DNA of 27,487 bases from Spirochaetia bacterium (GTDB lineage: Bacteria > Spirochaetota > Spirochaetia > Treponematales > Breznakiellaceae): the NCBI GenBank assembly GCA_025997675.1, contig BNUX01000037.1, positions 1-27,487 on the forward strand, given 5' to 3'. The number at the start of each line of letters is the position of its first letter. The stretch's first letter is position 1. The position numbers and the translations under genes were made by a program. The notes under the pieces are model-generated. The model was not told the origin of the DNA, searched no databases, and saw only the letters and a list, made by a program, of their open reading frames with translations. Below, piece after piece: positions 6,439 through 15,069 of this stretch.

Positions 6439-8445
6439 ATGGCAAAGGTACAAAAAGGACAGGAAACTGCGAAGGTTTCCATAGGGCGTTTAATTGGCGT
6501 GGTTGTTCCGGTGGGAGCCCTCCGGGGAGAGCAGAGTATCGGGGTCGGGGAATTTCCGGACCTGGTTGAATTCGGCGACCTCTGCGTCAAAATGGGGGTG
6601 AGCCTTATCCAAATCCTGCCCGTCAATGACACGGGCTACGAAAGCTCCCCCTACGGCTCACTGACGGCCTTTGCCCTTAACCCCCTCTTTTTAAGAATCG
6701 GGGATTTAAGCGAGGCCGCCGGGTTTACGGAGCAGCTTGCGGCCCTTAAAAAGGAATTTGACGGGGCAACGCGGTTTCCCTACTATAAGATACTCCGGGC
6801 AAAGATGGACCTGCTCCGGGCAATATACGAAAAAGCCAAACCGGTGGTATCGGCGGCCTGGGTCGAGAAAAATCCCTGGGTAAAGGAATACGCCGTATAC
6901 CGCCGGTTGAAGGAACTGAACGAAGAAAAAAGCTGGAAGAACTGGAAGACCCACCGTACCGTGACCCCTGAGGATATCCAAATCCTCTGGAAGGACCCGA
7001 AACAGGAAAAAGACCACCTGTTCTGGGCCTGGCTCCAGGAAGCGCTGGACACCCAGTTTAGCCAGGCGGCCAAGGCCCTGAACAAGGCGGGGATACTTTT
7101 AGAAGGGGACCTTCCCATCCTGATGAATGAGGATTCCTGTGATGTCTGGGCTCACCCTGAGTTCTTCTACCCCAATCTTTCCGCCGGCGCCCCCCCGGAT
7201 ATGTACAACGCAAACGGGCAGAACTGGGGTTTCCCCACCTATAACTGGACCGCGCAAGCTAAGGATGATTATTCCTGGTGGCGTCTGCGGCTTCAAACCG
7301 CAGAAAAGTACTACAATGCCTACCGCATAGACCATGTGCTTGGCTTTTTCCGTATCTGGTCCGGGCAGCGGGAAAACAACTACGATCAGTCAATTTTGGG
7401 CCGCTATGTGCCCTATACGCCGGTTACCAAAAAGGATTTCGATGAGCTTCACTTTGACGAAGCCCGTATTCGCTGGCTCTCCCAGCCCCATATCCCTACC
7501 GGCACGGTCTGGGACGCGCTGAAGGAAATGAATGATCCCGGCGCCATTTCTGCGGAAGCGAACCGTATTTTCACCCAGGTTCTGGATCGCATCGGCAGCG
7601 AGGAACTGTGGCTCTTCAAGAAAACCATCAAGGGTGAGAAGGATATCACCGATCTGGCTCTGCATCCGGCGGCAGCCAACTATCTGCGCTGGGCCTGGCG
7701 GAACCGGCTCTTCCTGGAATACGAGAAGGGCAAGTTTTTCCCGGTGTGGTTTTACCGGGACTCCCGGGCCTACCAAAGCCTTTCGGGGGATGAAAAGAAC
7801 GCCCTGGAGGATCTTCTGAAAAAGCGGCGGGAAGAATCGGAAAAGACCTGGGAGGCTCAGGGCAAAAAACTCCTGTCGATTCTGCTTGAATCCTCCTCTA
7901 TGCTTCCCTGTGCGGAAGACCTGGGGGCGGTTCCGGACTGTGTGCCCCGGGTTTTGACCAAGCTTCAAATTCTGGGGCTCCGGGTCATCCGCTGGCACCG
8001 CGAATGGGACAAGCCGGGCCAGCCCTACTATGCCTTTGAGGATTACCCGGAACTGAGCGTATGCACCCCCTCGGTGCATGACAGTTCTACCCTGCGGGAA
8101 TGGTGGGACCGGGAGTTGCAGGAGGATCAGGGCGGCTTCAGCGCCTTCCTGGGGGTTCCCTCCCTGCCAAAGGTGTATAACCCCGGTACGGCAAAGATCA
8201 TCCTGACCAAGACGGCGGCGGCGGCTTCCCGGTTCCGGGTCTTCCAGGTTCAGGACCTGCTCCACCTTTCAACCAAGTGGTACGCCGCAGACCCCGCATC
8301 GGAACGGATCAACGTGCCCGGCAGCGCCAATGACTTCAACTGGACCTACCGGCTTCCGGCGTCTATTAAAGAGATAGGGAAAGACGAGGCTTTGATCAAT
8401 TCGGTGAAGGAGTTGGCTGCGGTTGGGCCGAAGAAAAAGAAGTAA
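6439..8445 (+). CDS. malQ: 4-alpha-glucanotransferase (GH77)
   Basis: MalQ transfers alpha-1,4-glucan segments between maltodextrins (disproportionating enzyme). GH77 motifs are present: SIGVGEFPDLVEF near the N-terminus, ESSPYGSLTAFALNP, RIDHVLGFFRIW with nucleophile Asp298, CAEDLGAVP with acid/base Glu493, and SVHDSSTLREWW with Asp548. At 668 residues it is a full-length enzyme without extra starch-binding domains. A G-rich run before the ATG may bind the ribosome; no strong promoter is seen, though TATAAA near 6419 could be a -10 box. The GH13 gene starts nine bases downstream, so the two are probably an operon for storage or dietary alpha-glucan. Confidence 0.93.
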   Translation: MAKVQKGQETAKVSIGRLIGVVVPVGALRGEQSIGVGEFPDLVEFGDLCVKMGVSLIQILPVNDTGYESSPYGSLTAFALNPLFLRIGDLSEAAGFTEQLAALKKEFDGATRFPYYKILRAKMDLLRAIYEKAKPVVSAAWVEKNPWVKEYAVYRRLKELNEEKSWKNWKTHRTVTPEDIQILWKDPKQEKDHLFWAWLQEALDTQFSQAAKALNKAGILLEGDLPILMNEDSCDVWAHPEFFYPNLSAGAPPDMYNANGQNWGFPTYNWTAQAKDDYSWWRLRLQTAEKYYNAYRIDHVLGFFRIWSGQRENNYDQSILGRYVPYTPVTKKDFDELHFDEARIRWLSQPHIPTGTVWDALKEMNDPGAISAEANRIFTQVLDRIGSEELWLFKKTIKGEKDITDLALHPAAANYLRWAWRNRLFLEYEKGKFFPVWFYRDSRAYQSLSGDEKNALEDLLKKRREESEKTWEAQGKKLLSILLESSSMLPCAEDLGAVPDCVPRVLTKLQILGLRVIRWHREWDKPGQPYYAFEDYPELSVCTPSVHDSSTLREWWDRELQEDQGGFSAFLGVPSLPKVYNPGTAKIILTKTAAAASRFRVFQVQDLLHLSTKWYAADPASERINVPGSANDFNWTYRLPASIKEIGKDEALINSVKELAAVGPKKKK

Positions 8446-8454
8446 TAAGGAAAC

Positions 8455-11400
8455 ATGATGCAGAAGTTTACAATCGGACCTACTCGGGCCGGGTGGGCGG
8501 CGCAACGCCGGGCTACCATGGAGTTTCATATCCGCCGAGAAGTCCGGGTGGAGCATGGGCTTGAGACGGCCCTTTTTTCACTCCGGGGCAACGTAATCCT
8601 GGCGGATTTTCAGCAGGTGCGGAAACTCACGGCGAAATTCAACGCCAAGATTGACGGCGCCGCCCATCCTGAAAAAATCATCAAGGCGGGGCAGCTTAAC
8701 GCCATGGGCCTCATCGACGAAATCCTCCATTATATGGTTGCCCTTTACCGTGAACAGATTCAACGGGACATCTTTGAGACTGCCCTGGATAGGCTGAACA
8801 CGGCCCTGGGACACGACCGGACCGCCAAGCTTCTGGAAACCTTCGGAACCCAGTTCCCGCCCCAGCCGGTATACGCCGGGGACACCACGGTTTCCGGTTA
8901 TCTGCAGGGAACCGATGAGGGGGAAAGCTGCAAATCCCTGGCTCTGGAAGAACTGATGCTCCTGGCCCTGGCAAACCTCAACCCCGCCTTTAACCCCTTT
9001 AAGTTTCTCTTTGATGATAAGGACCTGGAAACCGCCACCGCCTATAGTGAAGCGATTACCGAACTGCGCGCCCATTTAGCGGAACTTCCCGCTTTTGGCC
9101 CCGAGGGTCAGAGCCTCTGGGATCTCCTACGGGCTCCCGTCCTGGCCTCTCCCAATTCCCTGAGCGGCCAGCTTGAGTATATGCGGAACAAGTGGGGCAC
9201 GCTGCTTGGCAAGTTTATCGCCCAGCTGCTCATGAGCCTGGACGTGATAAAGGAAGAGGACAAGCCCTACTTCGGCGGTCCCGGCCCCACCGAGGTGATT
9301 AGCTACGGCAGCGGCATGGACGAATACGAGCGGTTCAGCCCCGACCAGGAATGGATGCCCCGGACAGTACTCATGGCGAAAAGCACCCTGGTGTGGCTCT
9401 ACCAACTGACCAAAAAATACGGCCGCCCCATTGAACGGCTGGACCAAATCCCTGACGAGGAACTGGACGAACTGGCCCGCCGGGGCTTTTCCGGGCTCTG
9501 GCTCATCGGCCTCTGGGAACGGAGCAACGCATCCCGGACCATCAAGCAGTGGACGGGAAACCCCGAAGCCGCCGCCAGCGCCTACAGCCTCAACGACTAC
9601 GACATTGCGGAAGAACTGGGGGGCTGGGGCGCCCTGACCAACCTCCGGGAACGCTGTTTCCGGCGGGGCATCCGGCTCGGCTCGGACATGGTGCCCAACC
9701 ACACGGGCATAGACAGCCGCTGGGTCATGGAACACCCGGACCGGTTCCTCCAACTCAGCTATCCTCCCTTTCCCACCTACACCTTTAACGGCGGCAACCT
9801 CTCCAACCGGGAGGGCGTCACCGTCCAGATTGAGGACCACTATTACAACCGCAGTGATGCTGCGGTGGTCTTTAAGCGTATCGACCATCACACCGGGGAT
9901 GTGCGGTACATCTACCACGGCAACGATGGCACCTCCATGCCCTGGAACGACACCGCGCAGATAGACTTTCTGAACGGCGAAGCACGGGAAGCGGTGATCC
10001 GCACCATCATTGGAGTCTGCCAGCAGTTCTCCATCGTCCGCTTCGACGCCGCCATGACCCTGGCTAAAAAGCACATCCAGCGGCTCTGGTACCCCGAACC
10101 GGGACACGGCGGGGACATAGCCAGCCGTGCCGAACACGCCCTCACCGGTGACGAATTCAACCGCCGTATCCCCAACGAGTTCTGGCGGGAAGTGGTAGAC
10201 CGCTGCGCTGCGGAGGCCCCCCACACCCTGCTCCTGGCGGAAGCCTTCTGGATGATGGAGGGGTACTTTGTACGCACCCTAGGTATGCACCGGGTGTACA
10301 ATTCCGCCTTTATGAACATGCTCAAAAACGAGGAGAATGCCAAATACCGGGCCTCCATCAAGAACACCCTGGAGTTTGACCCGGAGGTTCTCAAACGGTT
10401 TGTCAACTTTATGAACAACCCCGATGAGGAAACGGCGGTAGCCCAGTTCGGCAAGGGGGACAAGTACTTCGGCATCGCCACCCTATTAGTAACCATGCCG
10501 GGGCTTCCCATGTTCGGCCACGGTCAAATTGAGGGCTTTGAGGAAAAGTACGGCATGGAATACCGCCGGGCCTACCGTGATGAAAAGCCCGATCAATATC
10601 TGCTGGATCGCCATGAACGGGAGATCTTCCCCCTGATGAAGCGCCGTCACTTATATTCCGGCAGCGCCGACTTCTGCCTCTACGACCTCTACGCCTCCCA
10701 GGGCGGATCGGTGAACGAAAATGTGTTCGCCTACTCCAACCGTTCCGGCGACGACCGGAGTTTAGTGCTCTACAACAACGCCTATGCCGAAGCCGGCGGC
10801 TGGATCAAAGCGGGAGCGGTGGCCATCCCTCAAAAAGACGGCGGCTTCCGCCAGGACAGCCTCTGCCAGGCCCTGGGCCTGCATGGTACGGACGCCTTCT
10901 TTACCCTGTTCAAGGAACAGCGGCAGGAACTCTGGTACATCCGCAGCTCCAAGGAAATCGCCGAGCGGGGCCTCTTTGTGTCTCTCAAGGGCTACGAAGC
11001 CCAGGTCTTTATCGACATCCGCGAAATAGAAGACGATGCGCGGGGCCGCTTTGCCCGGCTTCATGCGGAACTCAACGGACGGGGTGTCAAGGATGTACAA
11101 GCGGCCATCCAGGACATCTACCTTGGAGAACTTTACTACCGGTTCACCGACCTCTTTAAGCGGGATCATATTGATACCCTGCTCAGTGTGCTCCGGGCAG
11201 AACCGGCAAAGGCAAAATCCGTCCGGTCAAAACCGGTAAAGAACAGTGTTTCTATCGTGGACTTTATCGATTCCCTAAAGGATCCCGTGCTGAACTTTAT
11301 AACTACCGCGGGGCGATTCCTGGACGGCGCTCAGTACGATCCCTTTACCACTCCGTGGACCTTCCCAAAAATTCAGGCGGAACAGACCTGGACGGAATTT

Positions 11401-12189
11401 GCCGCTTATTTGGAACGCCTTAAAACTATGGTGGAATACGGATACGGCGCACCTCACGGGGATGATAAACCGGCAATCCGTTTTCTGCGAAGTGTGGGAG
11501 AAAAAATCATCACCCGTCCGTACATAGCGATATTCGCCTATGCCTACGGAGCACTATCACTACTGCGGAATATTGTTGGCGCCGATGCCTCCGGGCTTGA
11601 AGCAAAGGCCCTGGCGGATCACTGGAACCTGGACCGGAAGCTGCGGGAATGTTTTGGCGGCAGCGGCATAAGCGGGGATGAGGCATACCGGGTTTTGGAA
11701 ATCATGAAGGCGGTGTTGGCCCGTACCAGCCCGGCGCTTGCACCAAAAGATAAGGTCTCCGTACCGGATCAAGTGATTACCAAAACGGTTGCCCAGACTC
11801 TGTCTGCGGCGGAAACCCTTATCCTGGACAATTACCATGCGGAGGATTTCCGGAAACTCCTGGGGGTTAATATTTTTGAGGATACCATCTGGTTCAACAA
11901 AGAAGCCTTTGAGGAAGTTCTCCTCTATGCGCCCCTGTTCATAGCCCTGGAAAGCGGCGCCGCACTGGAAACGGTTAAGCGTCCTCCCAATAAGAGCGCC
12001 CCAAAAGCAAAGGCGGCGGCAACAGCGCAGATACCCGCGGTGTTTCCCGCAGACGACTGGCTGGACCGCGTCGCAAAGGTAGGCGAACTGTACGAGGCAT
12101 TTGCCAGGGCGGAGGTAAAATCCGCCTATCAGCTTGACGGGCTCCTGATGGCGCTTGGGGAAAAGCCTAAAGGGAAGGGGAAAAAGTGA
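8455..12189 (+). CDS. Very large GH13 alpha-amylase-family protein
   Basis: The 1244-residue protein has a GH13 barrel in its middle third. Visible conserved regions are DMVPNHTG (region I, Asp411), VRFDAAM with nucleophile Asp531, LLAEAF with acid/base Glu596 and NNPDEE with Asp657 in place of the usual HD motif. About 300 residues precede the barrel and about 450 follow it, mostly helical and without a recognised domain. There is no signal peptide, so it should act in the cytoplasm on maltodextrin or glycogen with MalQ. The third catalytic motif is atypical (usually NHD), so specificity cannot be assigned. AAGGA before the tandem ATG supports the start. Confidence 0.85.
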   Translation: MMQKFTIGPTRAGWAAQRRATMEFHIRREVRVEHGLETALFSLRGNVILADFQQVRKLTAKFNAKIDGAAHPEKIIKAGQLNAMGLIDEILHYMVALYREQIQRDIFETALDRLNTALGHDRTAKLLETFGTQFPPQPVYAGDTTVSGYLQGTDEGESCKSLALEELMLLALANLNPAFNPFKFLFDDKDLETATAYSEAITELRAHLAELPAFGPEGQSLWDLLRAPVLASPNSLSGQLEYMRNKWGTLLGKFIAQLLMSLDVIKEEDKPYFGGPGPTEVISYGSGMDEYERFSPDQEWMPRTVLMAKSTLVWLYQLTKKYGRPIERLDQIPDEELDELARRGFSGLWLIGLWERSNASRTIKQWTGNPEAAASAYSLNDYDIAEELGGWGALTNLRERCFRRGIRLGSDMVPNHTGIDSRWVMEHPDRFLQLSYPPFPTYTFNGGNLSNREGVTVQIEDHYYNRSDAAVVFKRIDHHTGDVRYIYHGNDGTSMPWNDTAQIDFLNGEAREAVIRTIIGVCQQFSIVRFDAAMTLAKKHIQRLWYPEPGHGGDIASRAEHALTGDEFNRRIPNEFWREVVDRCAAEAPHTLLLAEAFWMMEGYFVRTLGMHRVYNSAFMNMLKNEENAKYRASIKNTLEFDPEVLKRFVNFMNNPDEETAVAQFGKGDKYFGIATLLVTMPGLPMFGHGQIEGFEEKYGMEYRRAYRDEKPDQYLLDRHEREIFPLMKRRHLYSGSADFCLYDLYASQGGSVNENVFAYSNRSGDDRSLVLYNNAYAEAGGWIKAGAVAIPQKDGGFRQDSLCQALGLHGTDAFFTLFKEQRQELWYIRSSKEIAERGLFVSLKGYEAQVFIDIREIEDDARGRFARLHAELNGRGVKDVQAAIQDIYLGELYYRFTDLFKRDHIDTLLSVLRAEPAKAKSVRSKPVKNSVSIVDFIDSLKDPVLNFITTAGRFLDGAQYDPFTTPWTFPKIQAEQTWTEFAAYLERLKTMVEYGYGAPHGDDKPAIRFLRSVGEKIITRPYIAIFAYAYGALSLLRNIVGADASGLEAKALADHWNLDRKLRECFGGSGISGDEAYRVLEIMKAVLARTSPALAPKDKVSVPDQVITKTVAQTLSAAETLILDNYHAEDFRKLLGVNIFEDTIWFNKEAFEEVLLYAPLFIALESGAALETVKRPPNKSAPKAKAAATAQIPAVFPADDWLDRVAKVGELYEAFARAEVKSAYQLDGLLMALGEKPKGKGKK

Positions 12190-12197
12190 TAGGATAA

Positions 12198-12422
12198 ATG
12201 GGAGATATCGAAAAGACGGATTGGAAATGCTTTAATGCGCCGGACTATAGTTATCGTTTCAATCTTAAAACCGGCTATTTTGCCCGCTGGGGTAAAACAT
12301 TTGATGACGATCCTCCCTATTCCCGCTTTGGCACTGAAATTGCGGACATCGAGATAAGTACCGTCTTCATAAATCTGGCTCCCTCCAGAGGACGGTATAC
12401 CCCGATACCCAATGCGCTTTAG
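12198..12422 (+). pseudogene. 5' remnant of a radical SAM protein gene
   Basis: The 74-residue frame contains FNLKTGYFARWGKT, DDPPYSRFGTEIADIEIST. In phage- and island-borne radical SAM proteins this block comes just before the Cys cluster that binds the 4Fe-4S centre. Here the sequence diverges right after IST into INLAPSRGRYTPIPNAL and stops; no Cys cluster follows. I read it as a gene cut off at the junction with the AT-rich island. The match is from memory of family members and needs a search. No clear ribosome binding site is seen. Confidence 0.5.
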
Positions 12423-12427
12423 CGCAT
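12412..12427. other. Perfect inverted repeat at the remnant's end
   Basis: ATGCGC-TTTA-GCGCAT spans the stop codon of the radical SAM remnant. No T-run follows. It may be a weak terminator or a recombination scar. Confidence 0.35.
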
Positions 12428-12430
12428 ATG

Positions 12431-12660
12431 TCAATAATCATTCCTATAGGTAAATGGAGCGAAGCGACGTATACCATCAAAGACTTCTCGAATATTGACC
12501 TTCCTGACTTTTTCCACCGTCCAGAGCCGGGCAATATGCTCAAAGTTCACACTCACAATAAAGTCTAATCCATTAACGGCTGTTATCGCAATATGGGCGG
12601 CGTCTGGTTGTATAGGCTGCCGGAATCGCCCCCTCAGCAATATAAAATTCGGTAATATCT
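12431..12660 (-). pseudogene. Frameshifted remnant of a PIN-domain gene
   Basis: On the minus strand one frame reads DAAHIAITAVNGLDFIVSVNFEHI, a common PIN-domain C-terminal block. Just upstream a different frame reads EFYIAEGAIPAAYTT, which is what normally precedes it. The two join if one extra base near 12603-12610 is removed, so the gene has a frameshift. Its N-terminus with the first metal-binding Asp is absent, and the C-terminus also looks altered. The upstream end is replaced by the promoter of the DGQHR gene. It is a decayed toxin-type gene, probably left from earlier turnover at this site. Confidence 0.6.
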
Positions 12661-12701
12661 CTTGAACGGTATAGTTATATGAAATATGCCTGGACACAGT
12701 A

Positions 12702-12729
12702 TTGACAAAAATAATCAATGGTTTATAAT
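12702..12729 (+). promoter_or_regulatory. Strong promoter of the DGQHR gene
   Basis: TTGACA (12702-12707) and TATAAT (12724-12729), both perfect consensus, are separated by 16 bases. The predicted start is near 12736, leaving a short leader with GGAGG. Confidence 0.85.
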
Positions 12730-12749
12730 GCTCACATTTGGAGGAAAAA

Positions 12750-13880
12750 ATGTCTAATATAATCACCCGCCCGGCATCCTTGGTAAAGCAGGGTAATCTT
12801 TGTCTATATGCAACATCCTTAAAGGTTTCAGATTTTCTGATTCCTAAATTTTATAGTATAGAGCGACTTGATCCAGAAAACGCAAATGAAAAGGGGTACC
12901 AACGTCTACTAAACAAAGGTCGGGCTAAAAAACTTGCTGACTATATTGTTGCAGGACAAAACACAAAGGATGCATTTTTGCCAACAAGTGTTTTTATGGC
13001 AACCGATAAAAACATTGTTTTCAACCAGGAAAACAATACAATTGATATAAACATAAATGAAGTCTGTCCATTTAATGTAGTTGATGGTCAGCACCGTGTA
13101 GAAGGACTAAAAATGGCAGCTGAGAAAGATTCTCGCGTGTTAGATTTTGAAGTCCCAGTCAATATTGCAATAAATCTAAGTGTAATTGAACAAATGTGTC
13201 ATTTTTTAATTGTAAACACTACCCAAAGAAGTGTCGAGGAAGGAATTGCACAGCGAATAAGGGCAAGACTTACCGAAGCCATGAATGTAGATGATACGCC
13301 CAATCTTCCTAAATGGATATTTACATCTGTTCAAAAAGGCGAAGATGAAAAGGCCTTGTTGTACATTGATTATTTGAATGCCGAAAATGACAGTCCATGG
13401 AAAGACAAAATCAAAATGGCAAATGATGATAGCAATGATGGAACAATAAATCAAAAGAGCTTTGTTAAAGCAATAAAGAAGTATATTCTTGTGGATGACA
13501 ATCCAATAATAAAATTGGAGGGTGATAAGCAACATAAGATATTCCTAAATTATTGGAAATCAATATCTGGTATCATAGGTGATGATAAACCTTCTGTGTT
13601 GTATAAATATAATGGTGTCGAGTTATTTTGTAAATTCTCTGTTCCGTTTTTTAATAAAATGGTGAATATGCCAGATTACAAAGTATCAACGATGCAAACG
13701 TTGTTACAAAATGTTTTTGACAACGTTGAAGGGGTTGCTGTTGGTGTCGGGCATACTGACTTTTGGACAAAAGGAGGTACCGCAAGTGGGCTAAATTCCG
13801 GTGCTTTAAGTAAAATAAACTCTGAAATGGTTCGTGCGCTTGTTGCACCTTCTGGAACACAACTTGAAAAGGAGCTTTAG
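12750..13880 (+). CDS. DGQHR-domain protein (DndB-like superfamily)
   Basis: The 376-residue protein contains VVDGQHRVEGL, with the DGQHR motif at residues 112-116. RLLNKGRAKKLADYIV lies earlier and LIVNTTQRSVEEG later, as in the DGQHR family that includes DndB of DNA phosphorothioation systems. DndB-type proteins regulate modification genes; other DGQHR proteins are found in defence islands with unknown roles. GGAGG upstream fixes the ATG at 12750. The stop lies two bases before the TTG start of the GIY-YIG gene, so the pair is coupled. AT-rich codon use differs sharply from the GC-rich GH13 gene upstream. No dndA/C/D/E genes are in the window. Confidence 0.8.
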   Translation: MSNIITRPASLVKQGNLCLYATSLKVSDFLIPKFYSIERLDPENANEKGYQRLLNKGRAKKLADYIVAGQNTKDAFLPTSVFMATDKNIVFNQENNTIDININEVCPFNVVDGQHRVEGLKMAAEKDSRVLDFEVPVNIAINLSVIEQMCHFLIVNTTQRSVEEGIAQRIRARLTEAMNVDDTPNLPKWIFTSVQKGEDEKALLYIDYLNAENDSPWKDKIKMANDDSNDGTINQKSFVKAIKKYILVDDNPIIKLEGDKQHKIFLNYWKSISGIIGDDKPSVLYKYNGVELFCKFSVPFFNKMVNMPDYKVSTMQTLLQNVFDNVEGVAVGVGHTDFWTKGGTASGLNSGALSKINSEMVRALVAPSGTQLEKEL

Positions 13881-13882
13881 TT

Positions 13883-14224
13883 TTGAAAGTCAATCAGTTG
13901 CAGCCAACACCAAAAAATAAATTACCTTTTAAGTATTCCTCATATAAGTCTGTTCCAAAAATAGCAGGTTGCTATGTTTTAGCAACATTTGATGATGATA
14001 TTTTGTATATTGGATTAACCGACAGTTTTTTTAATAGATTTCAGCAACATCTGAACAATCCTGAAAAAACTAATACAACACAAATTGGTAAGGCAGTATG
14101 GTTCTATCATTTTTTATATGATATAAATAATTTACCAAAACTTGAGCGAACATGGCTTAATCAATATGAATCTGTGCATGGTGAATTACCTATTTTAAAT
14201 AAAATTAGTTCACCTGTTGGATAA
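13883..14224 (+). CDS. GIY-YIG nuclease-domain protein
   Basis: The 113-residue protein has the full GIY-YIG core: GCY (29-31), YIG (42-44), the catalytic-type Arg52 with RFQQH, the metal-binding Glu88 in LERTWLNQYE, and Asn in ILNKI. The start is TTG at 13883, chosen because AAGGAG in the end of the DGQHR gene sits about eight bases upstream; no in-frame ATG fits. It is a bare nuclease domain with no added DNA-recognition domain. Pairing with the DGQHR protein and a nearby adenine methyltransferase suggests a role in DNA restriction, but target specificity would have to come from a partner. Confidence 0.78.
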   Translation: MKVNQLQPTPKNKLPFKYSSYKSVPKIAGCYVLATFDDDILYIGLTDSFFNRFQQHLNNPEKTNTTQIGKAVWFYHFLYDINNLPKLERTWLNQYESVHGELPILNKISSPVG

Positions 14225-14324
14225 AGGTAAGCATTTGTGTAAGAGTCCGTGCATACTTCATATAACGAGGCTACAGCAAAAGTCATTTTGAAGAATAATA
14301 TGCCTCAAATGGAAGGAGAAACAA

Positions 14325-14654
14325 ATGCAAATAAATGAAGAGATCTTAAAAATTAAAGACATAATCCTCGAAAGTGTTGAGTGTGAGAAAGTCTATTTAT
14401 TTGGTTCTTATGCCTATGGAACACCGAATGCCGATAGTGATTATGACTTTTATGTGGTGCTAAAAGATGATTTCCCACAAAAACCGATTGAAGCAATGGG
14501 GATGATTGATCGCAATCTAATTAATTATAGAGATTTGCGAACACCAACTGATATCCTTGCTAATTATAAGTCGAGATTTGAGGATCGGGGAACATTACCA
14601 ACAATGGAAAGGAAAATCATTAGAGAGGGAGTATTATTATATGAACGTCAATGA
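14325..14654 (+). CDS. mntA: MNT-type nucleotidyltransferase antitoxin
   Basis: The 109-residue protein has the minimal nucleotidyltransferase motif GSYAYGTPNADSDYDFYV. Gly27-Ser28 and the metal-binding Asp39-x-Asp41 are intact. In HEPN/MNT modules such proteins silence the HEPN ribonuclease by adding AMP to it. AAGGAG precedes the ATG. The next gene starts 14 bases before this stop in another frame, so the two are coupled. The gap 14225-14324 holds no gene and no clear promoter, so it could be expressed with the upstream DGQHR/GIY-YIG pair. Confidence 0.82.
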   Translation: MQINEEILKIKDIILESVECEKVYLFGSYAYGTPNADSDYDFYVVLKDDFPQKPIEAMGMIDRNLINYRDLRTPTDILANYKSRFEDRGTLPTMERKIIREGVLLYERQ

Positions 14655-15069
14655 TTTGATAGCGGAATGGTTTAACCATTCGCATAATGATTTTATTGTT
14701 GCAAAACATTTATTTGAAGATTTTTATCCCAAACAAATTGATATTTCATGCTACCACTGTCAACAATCAGCTGAAAAAGCACTAAAGGGATATTTGCAAT
14801 TTACAGGAATTGAGCCTCCAAAAATACACAATCTGCTTGTATTGTGTCACTCATGCATCGGAAAGGATAAAGATTTCAGCACTATTATGGAACCATGTGC
14901 ATATTTAAATAAATATAGTAATGTATCCCGCTATCCGAATGAACTGGAAATAGATGAAGCCGCCACAAAAGCGGCTATTGAAAAAGCTAAACAGGTCTAT
15001 GATTTTTGCTTTTCGAAAATTATCTTTACTCGCCATTCTATTTCTCCAATAAATATAAATATTCTTTGA
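14641..15069 (+). CDS. HEPN-domain protein, partner of MNT
   Basis: The 142-residue protein contains CYHCQQSAEKALKGYLQFTG, then KIHNLLVLC and SRYPNELEID, matching HEPN family PF05168. I start it at ATG 14641, preceded by GAGAGGGAG; a longer frame from 14557 would overlap most of the MNT gene. The R-x4-6-H ribonuclease motif seen in toxic HEPN proteins is not evident: Arg in SRYP has no His at the right distance. It may use other residues or be non-toxic. Its last 32 bases overlap the convergent methyltransferase gene. Confidence 0.8.
   Translation: MNVNDLIAEWFNHSHNDFIVAKHLFEDFYPKQIDISCYHCQQSAEKALKGYLQFTGIEPPKIHNLLVLCHSCIGKDKDFSTIMEPCAYLNKYSNVSRYPNELEIDEAATKAAIEKAKQVYDFCFSKIIFTRHSISPININIL

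Noticed and set aside
14557..14640. N-terminal extension of the HEPN protein
   Set aside because: It would overlap most of the MNT 3' region; the ATG at 14641 has a good ribosome binding site and fits the family length.
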